Shown one piece after another: positions 1 through 5,930 of a stretch of 5,930 nucleotides of DNA. The translations under genes were made by a program, and so were the position numbers. A model generated the notes under the pieces. That model was not told the origin of the DNA. It worked only from the letters and a program-made list of their open reading frames with translations, and ran no database searches. Numbering within the stretch: the stretch's first letter is position 1; the number at the start of each line of letters is the position of its first letter. Origin of the DNA: Bacteroidales bacterium (GTDB lineage: Bacteria > Bacteroidota > Bacteroidia > Bacteroidales > Muribaculaceae); the NCBI GenBank assembly GCA_030526455.1, contig JAUNCU010000175.1:1-5930 (forward strand). Reading direction: 5' to 3'.

Positions 1-67
1 GGCTGCCCGGCGTTTTTGCTATAGACCTTTCGTATTTCGCGTTTTCAGCTAGGTTGTGCGTGATGGG

Positions 68-2419
68 TTACTGGGCTGTGAAGGTGGCTACTGTGGTGGT
101 GCCTTGGGCTGTGGAGCCGAGGTAGAAGCCCTGGAATTCGCTGGTGGCGTCGGTGGGGGCTGTGGTGCTCGACTTGAGGGTGTAACTGCTGCCTTTCTTC
201 ATTTGTGGTGCCGAGATGAGTGAATAGGTGTTGTTCACGTTGCAGGGCAGTTTCACGGTGAAGATGTTGTTGCCCGAAGCGTCGGCCAGGGTGTAGTAGT
301 TGGCCGAAGAGAGGCTCTTGCCCGTCATCCAGTAGTAGCCTTGTGTGGTGGCGCTGCCGAGCGCGCTGCTGCCGCCGCCCTGGTTGCCGCCGCCCGTGAA
401 CAGGTATCCGCCCGTGACGGTGAGTCGGCTGTTGCCGTCGGCATCGATACCCATTTCAGCGCCGCCCTTGCTGGTAACGGCCACCACCACGCCGTCGCTT
501 ATCTGGAACGAGCCTGTGGTGTTGGCGTTGCTGTCGATGGCGTCGTTGCCGTTAGAGTAGCACATGAGTCGCGCGCCGCGCACGTAGATTTTGCCAGTGC
601 AGTTGATGCAGTCGTCGTAGCAGTACGACACCACGTCGCCGCCGTCGAAGTACATCGTGTTCTTGCTCTCGATGCCTTCGCCGCCTTCGCTTGAGGTAGA
701 CACATCCACCTTGCCGCTATACATGTAGAAGATGCCCATCACCTTGATAGCCTTAGGCGAACCGCCGCTACCGCCGCTCTCGCCAGGGCGAGTGCCGCCA
801 CCACCGGGGCGAGTGGGAGGATTCCATCCGCCGCCCCAGTTGCCGCCCGAGGTGCCCGTTTTCTTGTCGCCAGTGGTGTGCACGATCATCACGGGGCCGT
901 CTTTGCCCTTTTCGCCGATGGTCATGTCGCCGTCGGCCTTGATGCCCTTAGAGCCCGCGCCGCTGCATCGAATCTCCACCGATCCGCCCGTGATGCTGAT
1001 ATTGCCGTCGCTGCTGAGCGCGTTGGCTTCTTCGCCGGTGCAGATGAGGGTGAGTTCGCCGTCTTCCATCACGAAGTTGCCGTTAGTCTTCACGGCAGGC
1101 GTCTTTGTAGAAGAAGTCACTTCCAGCGTGCCGCCCGTGCGGGTGAAATTGCCCTCCACATCCACGGCCTTCGCCTCGTCGCCGCTTACGGTGATGAGGA
1201 TATCGCCCGCGCTTTGCGTCATATTCTTGTCGGCCTTGATGCCCATACACTTGGTGGTGTCGCCCGCCTCAATCACACTCTTGCCGCTGAGGGCGAGCGT
1301 AACGTTGGTGCCCTCAAAGTTGAGGTCGCCGCCGCCGAGGGTGGTCTTGGAGGCATCGGTGAAGCACTTGCCGCTGATGGCCTTCGAGCCGTCGCCGCTC
1401 ACTTCGCCCGCGATGCTGCCGCCGCTGAAGGTAGCCATCCACGCAGCGCGAATGCCTTGGCTCAGGCGTCCGCTCACGTTCATCGTCACCTCGCCGCCGC
1501 TCATCGTCAGCACCGAGTCGGCCTTGATGCCCGTCACATCGTCGGCGCTCACGGTGATGTTCAGTTTGCCGCCCTTCAGGTAGATGCAGCCATAGTCGTC
1601 GGCATCCACGCAGTCGCCCTTCACGCCGCTGATGGTCACATTGCCGCCGTTCATCTGGAAGAAATTGTTCTCCACGTCGCCGGCCTTGCCCTTGCCGCAG
1701 TGAATACCGTCGCTCTCGGCACCCAGGATATTGATGGTGCCCACGCTCTTCTTCAGTTGCAGGTATTCCTTCGCCGAGATGGCGTGTTTGCTGTTGCCCG
1801 TCACGTTCAGCGTGCCGGCGCCCTCAAATTCGGGATGGCCCGAGAAGTAGACGGCCGCCTTCTGGCTGCCGCCCACACCGTCGACGAAGGTGTTCTCGGT
1901 GCCCTTGTTGAGCACCACAGCCACGCGTTTGCCGGTGCTGATGGTGATGGCGCCGCCGCTGGGGTTGGTGAGGCTTACGCCATTGAGAATGAGTGTGGAT
2001 TTATATTCGCCCTTTTGCGTGAACGAGCCATTGAGGCTTGCGCCGCTCAGCGTGTAGGTGTATTCCTTGTCCACCGAGGCGTCTTGCGTCACCGTCACGT
2101 GGGCGCCGCTCACACTGGTGGTGATTTTCTCGGCGATATTGCCGCTCACGGTCACCGTGGCGCTCTCGCCGCTGTATTGCACGAAGATATTGTTGTCGGC
2201 CACCGCCTCATTGTTCACCACGATGCTGTCGACCGTGGCGAGGCTGAAAGTTTTGCCCTGCACGGTGAGCGTAGAGGCGTCGGCAAACGGCATTTCAGCC
2301 ACTTGCTGCGTGTTGAAAGCCCATTTGGTTTGCCCCGTGTGCACCCACATGGTTTGCTGGGCGGTTGCGGCGAGCGTGGTCAGTGCCGCTATTGCGAAGG
2401 TGTATATCGTCTTTTTCAT
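68..2419 (-). CDS. Secreted beta-helix carbohydrate-binding protein, Cthe_2159-like
   Basis: Probably an exported polysaccharide-binding protein of 783 aa with no visible catalytic domain. Residues 1-20 are a signal peptide (MKKT start, hydrophobic core, ATA-Q cleavage region) without a lipobox cysteine. Residues 21-74 form a short beta module also seen in the neighbouring dockerin protein. From about residue 75 to 680 the protein resembles the Cthe_2159 family (Pfam carbohydrate-binding domain, formerly a DUF). The founding Clostridium thermocellum member is a calcium-containing right-handed beta-helix that binds cellulose and polygalacturonate. The visible signature is repeated rungs of about 22-25 residues of the form G-I-K-A-D, then G-G, then alternating hydrophobics and S-G (GIKAD at 297, 393 and 492). 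A Gly/Pro-rich linker interrupts the rungs at about 524-555. The C-terminal 100 residues are beta-rich, with no sorting tail recognised. Twelve cysteines are present. The ATG overlaps the upstream gene's TGA, which supports this start. The family call rests on pattern recognition; the actual ligand is unknown. Confidence 0.85.
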   Translation of the reverse strand: MKKTIYTFAIAALTTLAATAQQTMWVHTGQTKWAFNTQQVAEMPFADASTLTVQGKTFSLATVDSIVVNNEAVADNNIFVQYSGESATVTVSGNIAEKITTSVSGAHVTVTQDASVDKEYTYTLSGASLNGSFTQKGEYKSTLILNGVSLTNPSGGAITISTGKRVAVVLNKGTENTFVDGVGGSQKAAVYFSGHPEFEGAGTLNVTGNSKHAISAKEYLQLKKSVGTINILGAESDGIHCGKGKAGDVENNFFQMNGGNVTISGVKGDCVDADDYGCIYLKGGKLNITVSADDVTGIKADSVLTMSGGEVTMNVSGRLSQGIRAAWMATFSGGSIAGEVSGDGSKAISGKCFTDASKTTLGGGDLNFEGTNVTLALSGKSVIEAGDTTKCMGIKADKNMTQSAGDILITVSGDEAKAVDVEGNFTRTGGTLEVTSSTKTPAVKTNGNFVMEDGELTLICTGEEANALSSDGNISITGGSVEIRCSGAGSKGIKADGDMTIGEKGKDGPVMIVHTTGDKKTGTSGGNWGGGWNPPTRPGGGGTRPGESGGSGGSPKAIKVMGIFYMYSGKVDVSTSSEGGEGIESKNTMYFDGGDVVSYCYDDCINCTGKIYVRGARLMCYSNGNDAIDSNANTTGSFQISDGVVVAVTSKGGAEMGIDADGNSRLTVTGGYLFTGGGNQGGGSSALGSATTQGYYWMTGKSLSSANYYTLADASGNNIFTVKLPCNVNNTYSLISAPQMKKGSSYTLKSSTTAPTDATSEFQGFYLGSTAQGTTTVATFTAQ
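383..1708 (-). repeat. Beta-helix rung array in the Cthe_2159-like protein
   Basis: Residues about 238-679 repeat a rung of roughly 22-25 residues. Rungs begin near 238, 270, 297, 322, 393, 418, 442, 467, 492, 557, 582, 604, 627 and 657, most starting with (G/A/C)-(I/V)-x-x-(D/N/G) and containing a G-G or D-G turn. The 16-base string GTCGGCCTTGATGCCC (GIKAD on the coding strand) occurs exactly at 932-947, 1229-1244 and 1517-1532. The spacings of 297 and 288 bases correspond to 99 and 96 residues, about four rungs. The rungs are otherwise diverged, so this is old protein-level repetition rather than a recent DNA tandem array. Confidence 0.75.
2416..2419 (-). promoter_or_regulatory. ATGA stop/start overlap (translational coupling)
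   Basis: The TGA of the dockerin gene (2418-2416) and the ATG of the beta-helix gene (2419-2417) share bases as ATGA. No Shine-Dalgarno-like purine run lies before the second ATG; the bases just upstream are pyrimidine-rich (CACCTCC). Re-initiation by ribosomes finishing the dockerin gene is therefore the likely route of translation, and the two proteins should be made together. Confidence 0.8.
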
Positions 2420-2856
2420 TGCAATGGAGGTGTTAGAGTTGATGCATTGAGGATGATGTTGATGAGAGCGGTCACATCGCTCACGTCGATGTTTCCGTCG
2501 CCGGTGATGTCGGCGCTGGAGGCGTCGGTGGGCACTTCGCCCAAAATCATGGAGACGAGCAGCGTCACGTCGCTCACGTTCACTTCGCCGTCGTGGTTCA
2601 CATCGCCCTTAGTGGGCGCTGGGGTGGGGGAGTCGGTGAAGTACATGCATGCCACATCGGCGAGCGCCACCTGTGTGGTGGCTCCACTGGCATCGGTGGC
2701 CACGAGTTGATCGGTTGTGAACACAATTTTCAGCCGGTCGGCCTTCACCGCCTGCTCAGTGCCGCTGGCGGTTTTCAGTTTCAGATACTGAAACCCCTGG
2801 GCGCTTCCCGCTATTCCGGTCAAGAATATGACGAGTAAAAGGAGTAAATGTTTCAT
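2416..2856 (-). CDS. Small secreted protein with type I dockerin domain
   Basis: A 146-aa exported protein with a C-terminal dockerin. Residues 1-20 are a signal peptide (MKHLLLLLVIFL core, GSAQ cleavage region) with no lipobox. Residues 21-75 form a short beta module with the pattern 'YLKLKT...RLKIVF...ALADVACMYF'. A T/P linker leads to two calcium-loop repeats. Loop 1 starts at D85 (D85, N87, D89, N93, D96) and loop 2 at D116 (D116, D120, D124, D127, with T118 replacing the usual N at position 3); each is followed by a Leu/Ile-rich helix. Type I dockerins bind cohesins in clostridial cellulosomes, but in Bacteroidales they occur widely without known scaffolds, so the partner is unknown. An earlier in-frame ATG at 2922 is rejected: it would put the -33 promoter element inside the gene and push the signal peptide 22 residues inward. 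It is the first gene of a two-gene operon. Confidence 0.85.
   Translation of the reverse strand: MKHLLLLLVIFLTGIAGSAQGFQYLKLKTASGTEQAVKADRLKIVFTTDQLVATDASGATTQVALADVACMYFTDSPTPAPTKGDVNHDGEVNVSDVTLLVSMILGEVPTDASSADITGDGNIDVSDVTALINIILNASTLTPPLQ
2443..2604 (-). repeat. Duplicated dockerin calcium-loop repeats
   Basis: Two copies of the dockerin F-hand motif, residues 85-107 and 116-138 of the 146-aa protein. Each reads D-x-(N/T)-x-D-G-x-(V/I)-(N/D)-V-S-D-V-T followed by a Leu/Ile-rich helix. The shared 'VSDVT' is also close at DNA level, with 'acgtc' and 'gctcacgt' seen in both copies on the plus strand. The two copies give the pseudo-twofold symmetry typical of type I dockerins. Confidence 0.85.
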
Positions 2857-2891
2857 AATAGATTGGTAATTAGTGTAGAATGAATTTTTTG

Positions 2892-2923
2892 CAAATTTCA
2901 TAAAAAAGCAATTCAATTCCAAA
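2892..2923 (-). promoter_or_regulatory. Bacteroidetes-type promoter of the dockerin/beta-helix operon
   Basis: Read on the minus strand, a -33 element TTTG (2923-2920) is followed after exactly 20 bases by GAAATTTG (2899-2892), a 7/8 match to the Bacteroidetes -7 consensus TAnnTTTG. The 19-21 base spacing is that expected for the primary sigma factor of this phylum. Transcription would start near 2885, giving a leader of about 30 bases rich in A/T with no Shine-Dalgarno, ahead of the ATG at 2856. The placement supports the short start of the dockerin gene. Confidence 0.7.
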
Positions 2924-3039
2924 TAATTGTGGCAAAAAGTGAGTGTTTGTTGTGATTTTTATTGCATTTTGCGCCTTTTGTTAATAGGCTCGCATGCTTT
3001 TTGTCGCTTTTTTTTATCCACCCCTACGGCAAAAATGAT

Positions 3040-3047
3040 TAAATTTG
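3040..3047 (+). promoter_or_regulatory. -7 promoter element of the adhesin-like gene
   Basis: TAAATTTG is a perfect match to the Bacteroidetes -7 consensus TAnnTTTG and sits 44 bases before the ATG at 3092, giving a likely leader of about 35-40 bases. No TTTG lies at the expected -33 distance (around 3016-3020, which reads as the end of a T-run then ATCC). The promoter is therefore either weak, activator-dependent, or uses the T-tract at 3008-3015 instead. Confidence 0.5.
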
Positions 3048-3091
3048 CACCTAAATTGAGGAAATTTTCAATCAATACTAATTATACTACT

Positions 3092-5866
3092 ATGGTAAAA
3101 CAATTACTCACTGTCGCTGCAGCCGTGATGACTGCAGCCATGGGCTGGGCACAGACCACATTCCCAGCGACCATTGAGATTACCGACGAGGCAAGTTTCG
3201 CCTCTTGGACGGTGATCGACGCTAATGCGACCACGAGTGCCAACACCTGGGGCTACGACGCCACCAACAGCGAAGCACTCTATCCCGAAGACAAGAAAAA
3301 TGCCGCCAACGACTGGCTCATCTCGCCTGCCATCTATCTCGAGCCAGGCAAGTATGAAGTGAGCGGCTACGTGATTCAGCGCTCTTCCTACAGTAGCGAC
3401 AAGCAGGCATTCGAACTCACCTTCGGCGCCGAAGCCACTGTAGCGGGCCAAACCACCTTTGCCAACGTGACCTCTTACCAGAGCAAACTCTACACTGCCA
3501 CCACTGGCAATGTGGTGGTGACTACCGCTGGCAACTACCACTTCGCCATCCACTTGAAGAGCAGCAGTTACATGGGTAACTGTGGCTTCAAGAAATTTGT
3601 GATCAATAAACTGGCTCCAGTGCCCGCCCACGTGAGCGACCTCGCTGTGGCTGCCGGCGAAAACGGCGCGCTTCAAGCCATCATCACCTGGACCAACCCC
3701 ACCAAGGACAGCGACGGCAACGACCTGCAGAAGTTCTCCGGCGTGAAGGTGAAACACGGCACCACCGTGCTCGCCACCCTCAACGGCGCCGTGGGCGAAG
3801 CCATGACTTATGTTGACAACACCATCACCAACGCTGGCCGCTACACCTACTCGGTGATTCCTTTCAACGAAGACGGCGAGGCTGCCGGCACTGCCCCCAC
3901 AGCCACTAGCAACTGGATTGGTACCGACACTCCTAAGCCCGTGACCGACCTCGCAGCCAGCACCGACGGCAGCAAGGTGACCCTCACCTTCACCGCTCCC
4001 ACCGAGAGCGCCAACGGCGGCTACGTGGACTGGAGCGCCCTCACTTACCGCATCAGCCGCAACTCGACAGTGCTCAACGAGGCTTTCTCAGGCACCACTT
4101 TTGAAGACAGCGTGACTTCGCTAGGCAGTTACACCTACAGCGTGCAGGCACAAGCCGACGGCAAGCGTGCCGCTGCACAGAGCGTGACCGTGCGCGCCGG
4201 CGAAGGTTTCCCTGTTCCTTACAGCGAAACATTCGACGCCGCTTCTTCGCTCGACCTCTTCACCATCATCAACGTGTCGGGCGGCTCTCGCACCTGGAAC
4301 TACAACAGCACCAGGAAGTGCGCTCAATACTGGGGCAACGCCACCAACGCCGACCAGTGGCTCATCACTCCTCCAGTGATTCTCGAAGCCGGCAAGACCT
4401 ACGAACTCAAGTTTAACGCCGGTCTTGAAAACGCTGTGAGCACTTCGAGTTACAAGCAACTCAACGTGTATGTGGGCAAGGGCGACAAGGTGGAAGACCA
4501 AACTACCGAACTCTTTGGCGAACTCATCAGCAGCGCCATCATGAACGGCAAGACCGCCTACTTCACTGCTCCCGCCAACGGTGGCTACAACTTCGGTTTC
4601 CGTGTGACAGGCGCCACCAACACCTACTCTATCTTCGTTGACAACATCAGCGTGAAGGTAGCCGAAGTGATCCCTGCCGCTGTGGGCGAATTCAAGGCTG
4701 AGGCAGCTGCCGAAGGCGCTCTCGCTGCCAACATCTCTTGGGTGAACCCATCGAAGGCTGTGAGCGGTCTCGACCTCGAAAGCCTCGACAAGGTGGAAGT
4801 ATACCGCGGTAGCGACCTCGTATACACCGACGAAAACCCACAAGTGGGCGCTGCGTGTGCTATCATCGACGCCGTTGAGGCTGCCGGCTCTTACACCTAC
4901 AAGGCTTACGCCTACGTGGGCACTCAGAAGAGCGCCGTGGCCACCTCTACCGTGGCTTGGGTAGGTCCTGACACCCCAGCCGCTCCAGCCGCTGCCACCC
5001 TCGCTCTGGTAGAAGGCAAGCCTGTGGTTACTTTCAATGCCGTTACCGCCGGTGTGAACGGTGGCTACATCAACACCGCCGCCCTCACCTACACCATCAC
5101 CCGCAACCCCGATGCTGAAGTGGTGGCAGAAGGCATCAAGGACACCACCTTCACCGACAATGCAGTGCTCTCGCTCGCAAAATACAGTTACACCATCGTG
5201 GCTAAGGTGGGCGAACAGGAAAGTGCGCCTATCACCACCAATGCCCTCGTGATTGGCGACGCCCTCGAATTGCCTTGGGAAACTTCTCTCGCCAGCGAAG
5301 ACGAAGCCGCTATCTGGGCATTCTACGATGCTAACGCCGACGGCAAGACCTGGAGTTACAACACCCGCAACGCCGACCTCGAAACCGGCTTCGGTGCCAA
5401 GGATGGCGACGCCGCATTCACTCCTCCATTCCACACCCTGAAGGGCGACCACATCCTCACCTACAGCATCCACGGCTACAGTTCGCGCTACGGCGATGCC
5501 TACAACGTGGTGATTGCCAACAACGGCGACTTCGCCGGTGCCACCACCATCGCTGAATATGGCGACAAGGACATCGCATTCTCAATGTTCGAATCGCGCA
5601 CCATCAACTTCCGCGTTGAGGCTGAAGGCACCTACCACATCGGTTTCGTGCAGAAGGCTTCCGACCCATGGGGCATCTACCTCAAGGACGTGAAGATTGA
5701 ACGCGTAATCCCAACCGGCGTCAACGACCTCGACGCTAAGGCCGTGAAGAGCGTACGCTACTTCAACCTCATGGGCGTGGAAAGCGCCGGGCCAGTGGAA
5801 GGCGTCAACATCGTGGTAACCACCTACACCGACGGCACCACATCGTCGGCAAAGGTGATCCGCTAA
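3092..5866 (+). CDS. Exported adhesin-like protein: three jelly-roll domains, four FN3-like domains, type IX sorting tail
   Basis: A 924-aa probable surface or secreted binding protein with no catalytic motif seen. Residues 1-20 are a signal peptide (MVKQLL start, Ala-rich core, GWA-Q cleavage region). Three jelly-roll domains of the cleaved-adhesin / choice-of-anchor J type lie at about 24-173, 373-523 and 725-871. They share 'W-x-x-x-D/N...T-W-x-Y' near the start; the first two also share '(D/Q)-W-L-I-(S/T)-P' and a '(E/A)-G-K-Y' turn. Related modules form the haemagglutinin/adhesin parts of Porphyromonas gingipains. Between them are FN3-like pairs at about 178-278 plus 282-370 and 530-625 plus 627-722. 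The tail at 877-924 resembles Bacteroidales type IX secretion sorting domains. The longer in-frame start at 2927 is rejected because it would place the promoter inside the gene and bury the signal peptide. The leader has no Shine-Dalgarno, normal for this phylum. The gene is monocistronic, with a terminator 33 bases after the stop. The ligand is unknown. Confidence 0.85.
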   Translation: MVKQLLTVAAAVMTAAMGWAQTTFPATIEITDEASFASWTVIDANATTSANTWGYDATNSEALYPEDKKNAANDWLISPAIYLEPGKYEVSGYVIQRSSYSSDKQAFELTFGAEATVAGQTTFANVTSYQSKLYTATTGNVVVTTAGNYHFAIHLKSSSYMGNCGFKKFVINKLAPVPAHVSDLAVAAGENGALQAIITWTNPTKDSDGNDLQKFSGVKVKHGTTVLATLNGAVGEAMTYVDNTITNAGRYTYSVIPFNEDGEAAGTAPTATSNWIGTDTPKPVTDLAASTDGSKVTLTFTAPTESANGGYVDWSALTYRISRNSTVLNEAFSGTTFEDSVTSLGSYTYSVQAQADGKRAAAQSVTVRAGEGFPVPYSETFDAASSLDLFTIINVSGGSRTWNYNSTRKCAQYWGNATNADQWLITPPVILEAGKTYELKFNAGLENAVSTSSYKQLNVYVGKGDKVEDQTTELFGELISSAIMNGKTAYFTAPANGGYNFGFRVTGATNTYSIFVDNISVKVAEVIPAAVGEFKAEAAAEGALAANISWVNPSKAVSGLDLESLDKVEVYRGSDLVYTDENPQVGAACAIIDAVEAAGSYTYKAYAYVGTQKSAVATSTVAWVGPDTPAAPAAATLALVEGKPVVTFNAVTAGVNGGYINTAALTYTITRNPDAEVVAEGIKDTTFTDNAVLSLAKYSYTIVAKVGEQESAPITTNALVIGDALELPWETSLASEDEAAIWAFYDANADGKTWSYNTRNADLETGFGAKDGDAAFTPPFHTLKGDHILTYSIHGYSSRYGDAYNVVIANNGDFAGATTIAEYGDKDIAFSMFESRTINFRVEAEGTYHIGFVQKASDPWGIYLKDVKIERVIPTGVNDLDAKAVKSVRYFNLMGVESAGPVEGVNIVVTTYTDGTTSSAKVIR
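3161..5704 (+). repeat. Duplicated jelly-roll/FN3/FN3 unit plus a third jelly roll
   Basis: The 924-aa protein is two copies of a unit of about 350 residues (24-370 and 373-722), each jelly roll + FN3 + FN3, followed by a lone third jelly roll (725-871). Aligned landmarks are '(D/Q)WLI(S/T)P' at 74-79 and 422-427, 'W(I/V)G(T/P)DTP' at 275-281 and 623-629, and 'NGGY..-ALTY.I.RN' at 308-324 and 656-672. The 348-residue offset is constant across these landmarks, which shows that a whole unit was duplicated. The copies are diverged at DNA level. Confidence 0.75.
5720..5863 (+). other. Probable type IX secretion C-terminal sorting domain
   Basis: The last 48 residues (877-924) follow the Bacteroidales pattern 'V..V.Y(F/Y)NL.GV......GVNIV(V)T.Y.DGT....K.I(R/K)'. 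In this protein YFNLMGVES is followed by GVNIVVTTYTDGT and a basic end KVIR. Such tails are recognised by the type IX secretion system and usually removed or exchanged for an anchor at the cell surface. No secretion component is encoded in this window, so the route is inferred from the motif alone. Confidence 0.65.
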
Positions 5867-5899
5867 TCCACAGCGAATAACCCACAATCCCCAAATACC

Positions 5900-5930
5900 A
5901 AGCCCCCGGCATTCACCCGCCGGGGGCTTT
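5900..5930 (+). terminator. Rho-independent terminator after the adhesin-like gene
   Basis: A perfect 11-base-pair hairpin: AAGCCCCCGGC (5900-5910), an 8-base loop (5911-5918) and GCCGGGGGCTT (5919-5929), then T where the window ends. It lies 33 bases after the TAA. The U-tract is cut by the window boundary, so its full length is not seen. Confidence 0.85.

Larger units (their letters stand above)
2857..3091. other. Divergent AT-rich intergenic promoter region
   Basis: These 235 bases separate the leftward operon from the rightward adhesin-like gene and are much more AT-rich than the flanking coding DNA. They hold both promoters. The 9-mer TGCAAATTT at 2890-2898 has its exact reverse complement AAATTTGCA at 3041-3049, and ACTAATTA occurs just before both start codons (minus 2874-2867, plus 3077-3084). 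A T-rich stretch lies at about 2998-3015. No small gene or RNA could be supported here. Confidence 0.6.

Noticed and set aside
1..67. Possible terminator arm or end of a neighbouring gene at the left edge
   Set aside because: The minus strand ends in GCCGGGCAGCC (11-1), which could be one arm of a terminator hairpin, but the matching arm would lie outside the window. No coding frame here can be supported.
732..1583. A 283-residue Pro/Leu/Ser-rich open frame on the plus strand
   Set aside because: It is another antisense shadow; the Pro-rich part is simply the complement of the Gly-rich linker and GG turns of the beta-helix gene.
383..1708. A CRISPR-like or tandem DNA repeat array suggested by regularly recurring GCCGCC and GTCGGC strings
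   Set aside because: The recurrences fall in frame with beta-helix rungs, are short, and lack conserved repeat-spacer structure; they reflect Gly-Gly and Ala-Asp codons on the opposite strand.
878..2710. A 610-residue open frame on the plus strand opposite the beta-helix and dockerin genes
   Set aside because: Its translation is rich in Ala, His, Val, Gly and Arg with no domain, signal peptide or plausible start context, and it runs across two well-supported opposite-strand genes and their junction. It is a shadow of the GC-rich codon usage.
3108..3143. A small repeated ctgcagcc pattern around the start of the adhesin-like gene
   Set aside because: It is an imperfect repeat within codons for the Ala-rich signal peptide and needs no further explanation.
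4121..5473. A 450-residue open frame on the minus strand opposite the adhesin-like gene
   Set aside because: Its composition (Val, Gly, His, Glu runs) is that expected from the complement of a Thr/Ala/Asn-rich gene. No recognisable domain or promoter is present, and the plus-strand frame has clear domains throughout.

Overview
The window looks like chromosomal DNA from a gut-type Bacteroidales, most like Prevotellaceae or Muribaculaceae; the genus cannot be fixed from this sequence. The evidence is a Bacteroidetes-type promoter (TTTG-N20-GAAATTTG), the absence of Shine-Dalgarno sequences with AT-rich leaders instead, a C-terminal sorting-type tail ending in a 'GVNIVVTTYTDGT' motif, and short N-terminal beta modules typical of secreted Bacteroidales proteins. 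The coding DNA is GC-rich and the one true intergenic gap is AT-rich.

Layout: bases 1-67 are noncoding DNA past the end of a leftward gene. On the minus strand, bases 2856 down to 68 hold a two-gene operon. Its first gene is a small secreted protein with a two-repeat type I dockerin (146 aa). Its second gene is a 783-aa secreted beta-helix protein of the Cthe_2159 carbohydrate-binding type. The two overlap by ATGA, so they are probably translationally coupled. Bases 2857-3091 are a divergent promoter region. On the plus strand, bases 3092-5866 encode a 924-aa exported adhesin-like protein built from three jelly-roll (cleaved-adhesin / choice-of-anchor J type) domains separated by two pairs of fibronectin-III-like domains. 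It ends in a probable type IX secretion sorting tail and is followed by a strong intrinsic terminator at the window edge.

All three products carry signal peptides without a lipobox, so the whole region encodes exported proteins. No enzyme, regulator, RNA gene, mobile element or CRISPR is visible. The likely theme is binding of polysaccharide or other surfaces outside the cell: a beta-helix carbohydrate binder made with a dockerin protein, next to a multidomain surface adhesin. No cohesin partner for the dockerin is encoded here. I do not see a clearly undescribed system. The most unusual points are the catalytic-domain-free dockerin protein coupled to a beta-helix binder, the N-terminal module these two proteins share, and the mirrored promoter elements in the divergent gap.
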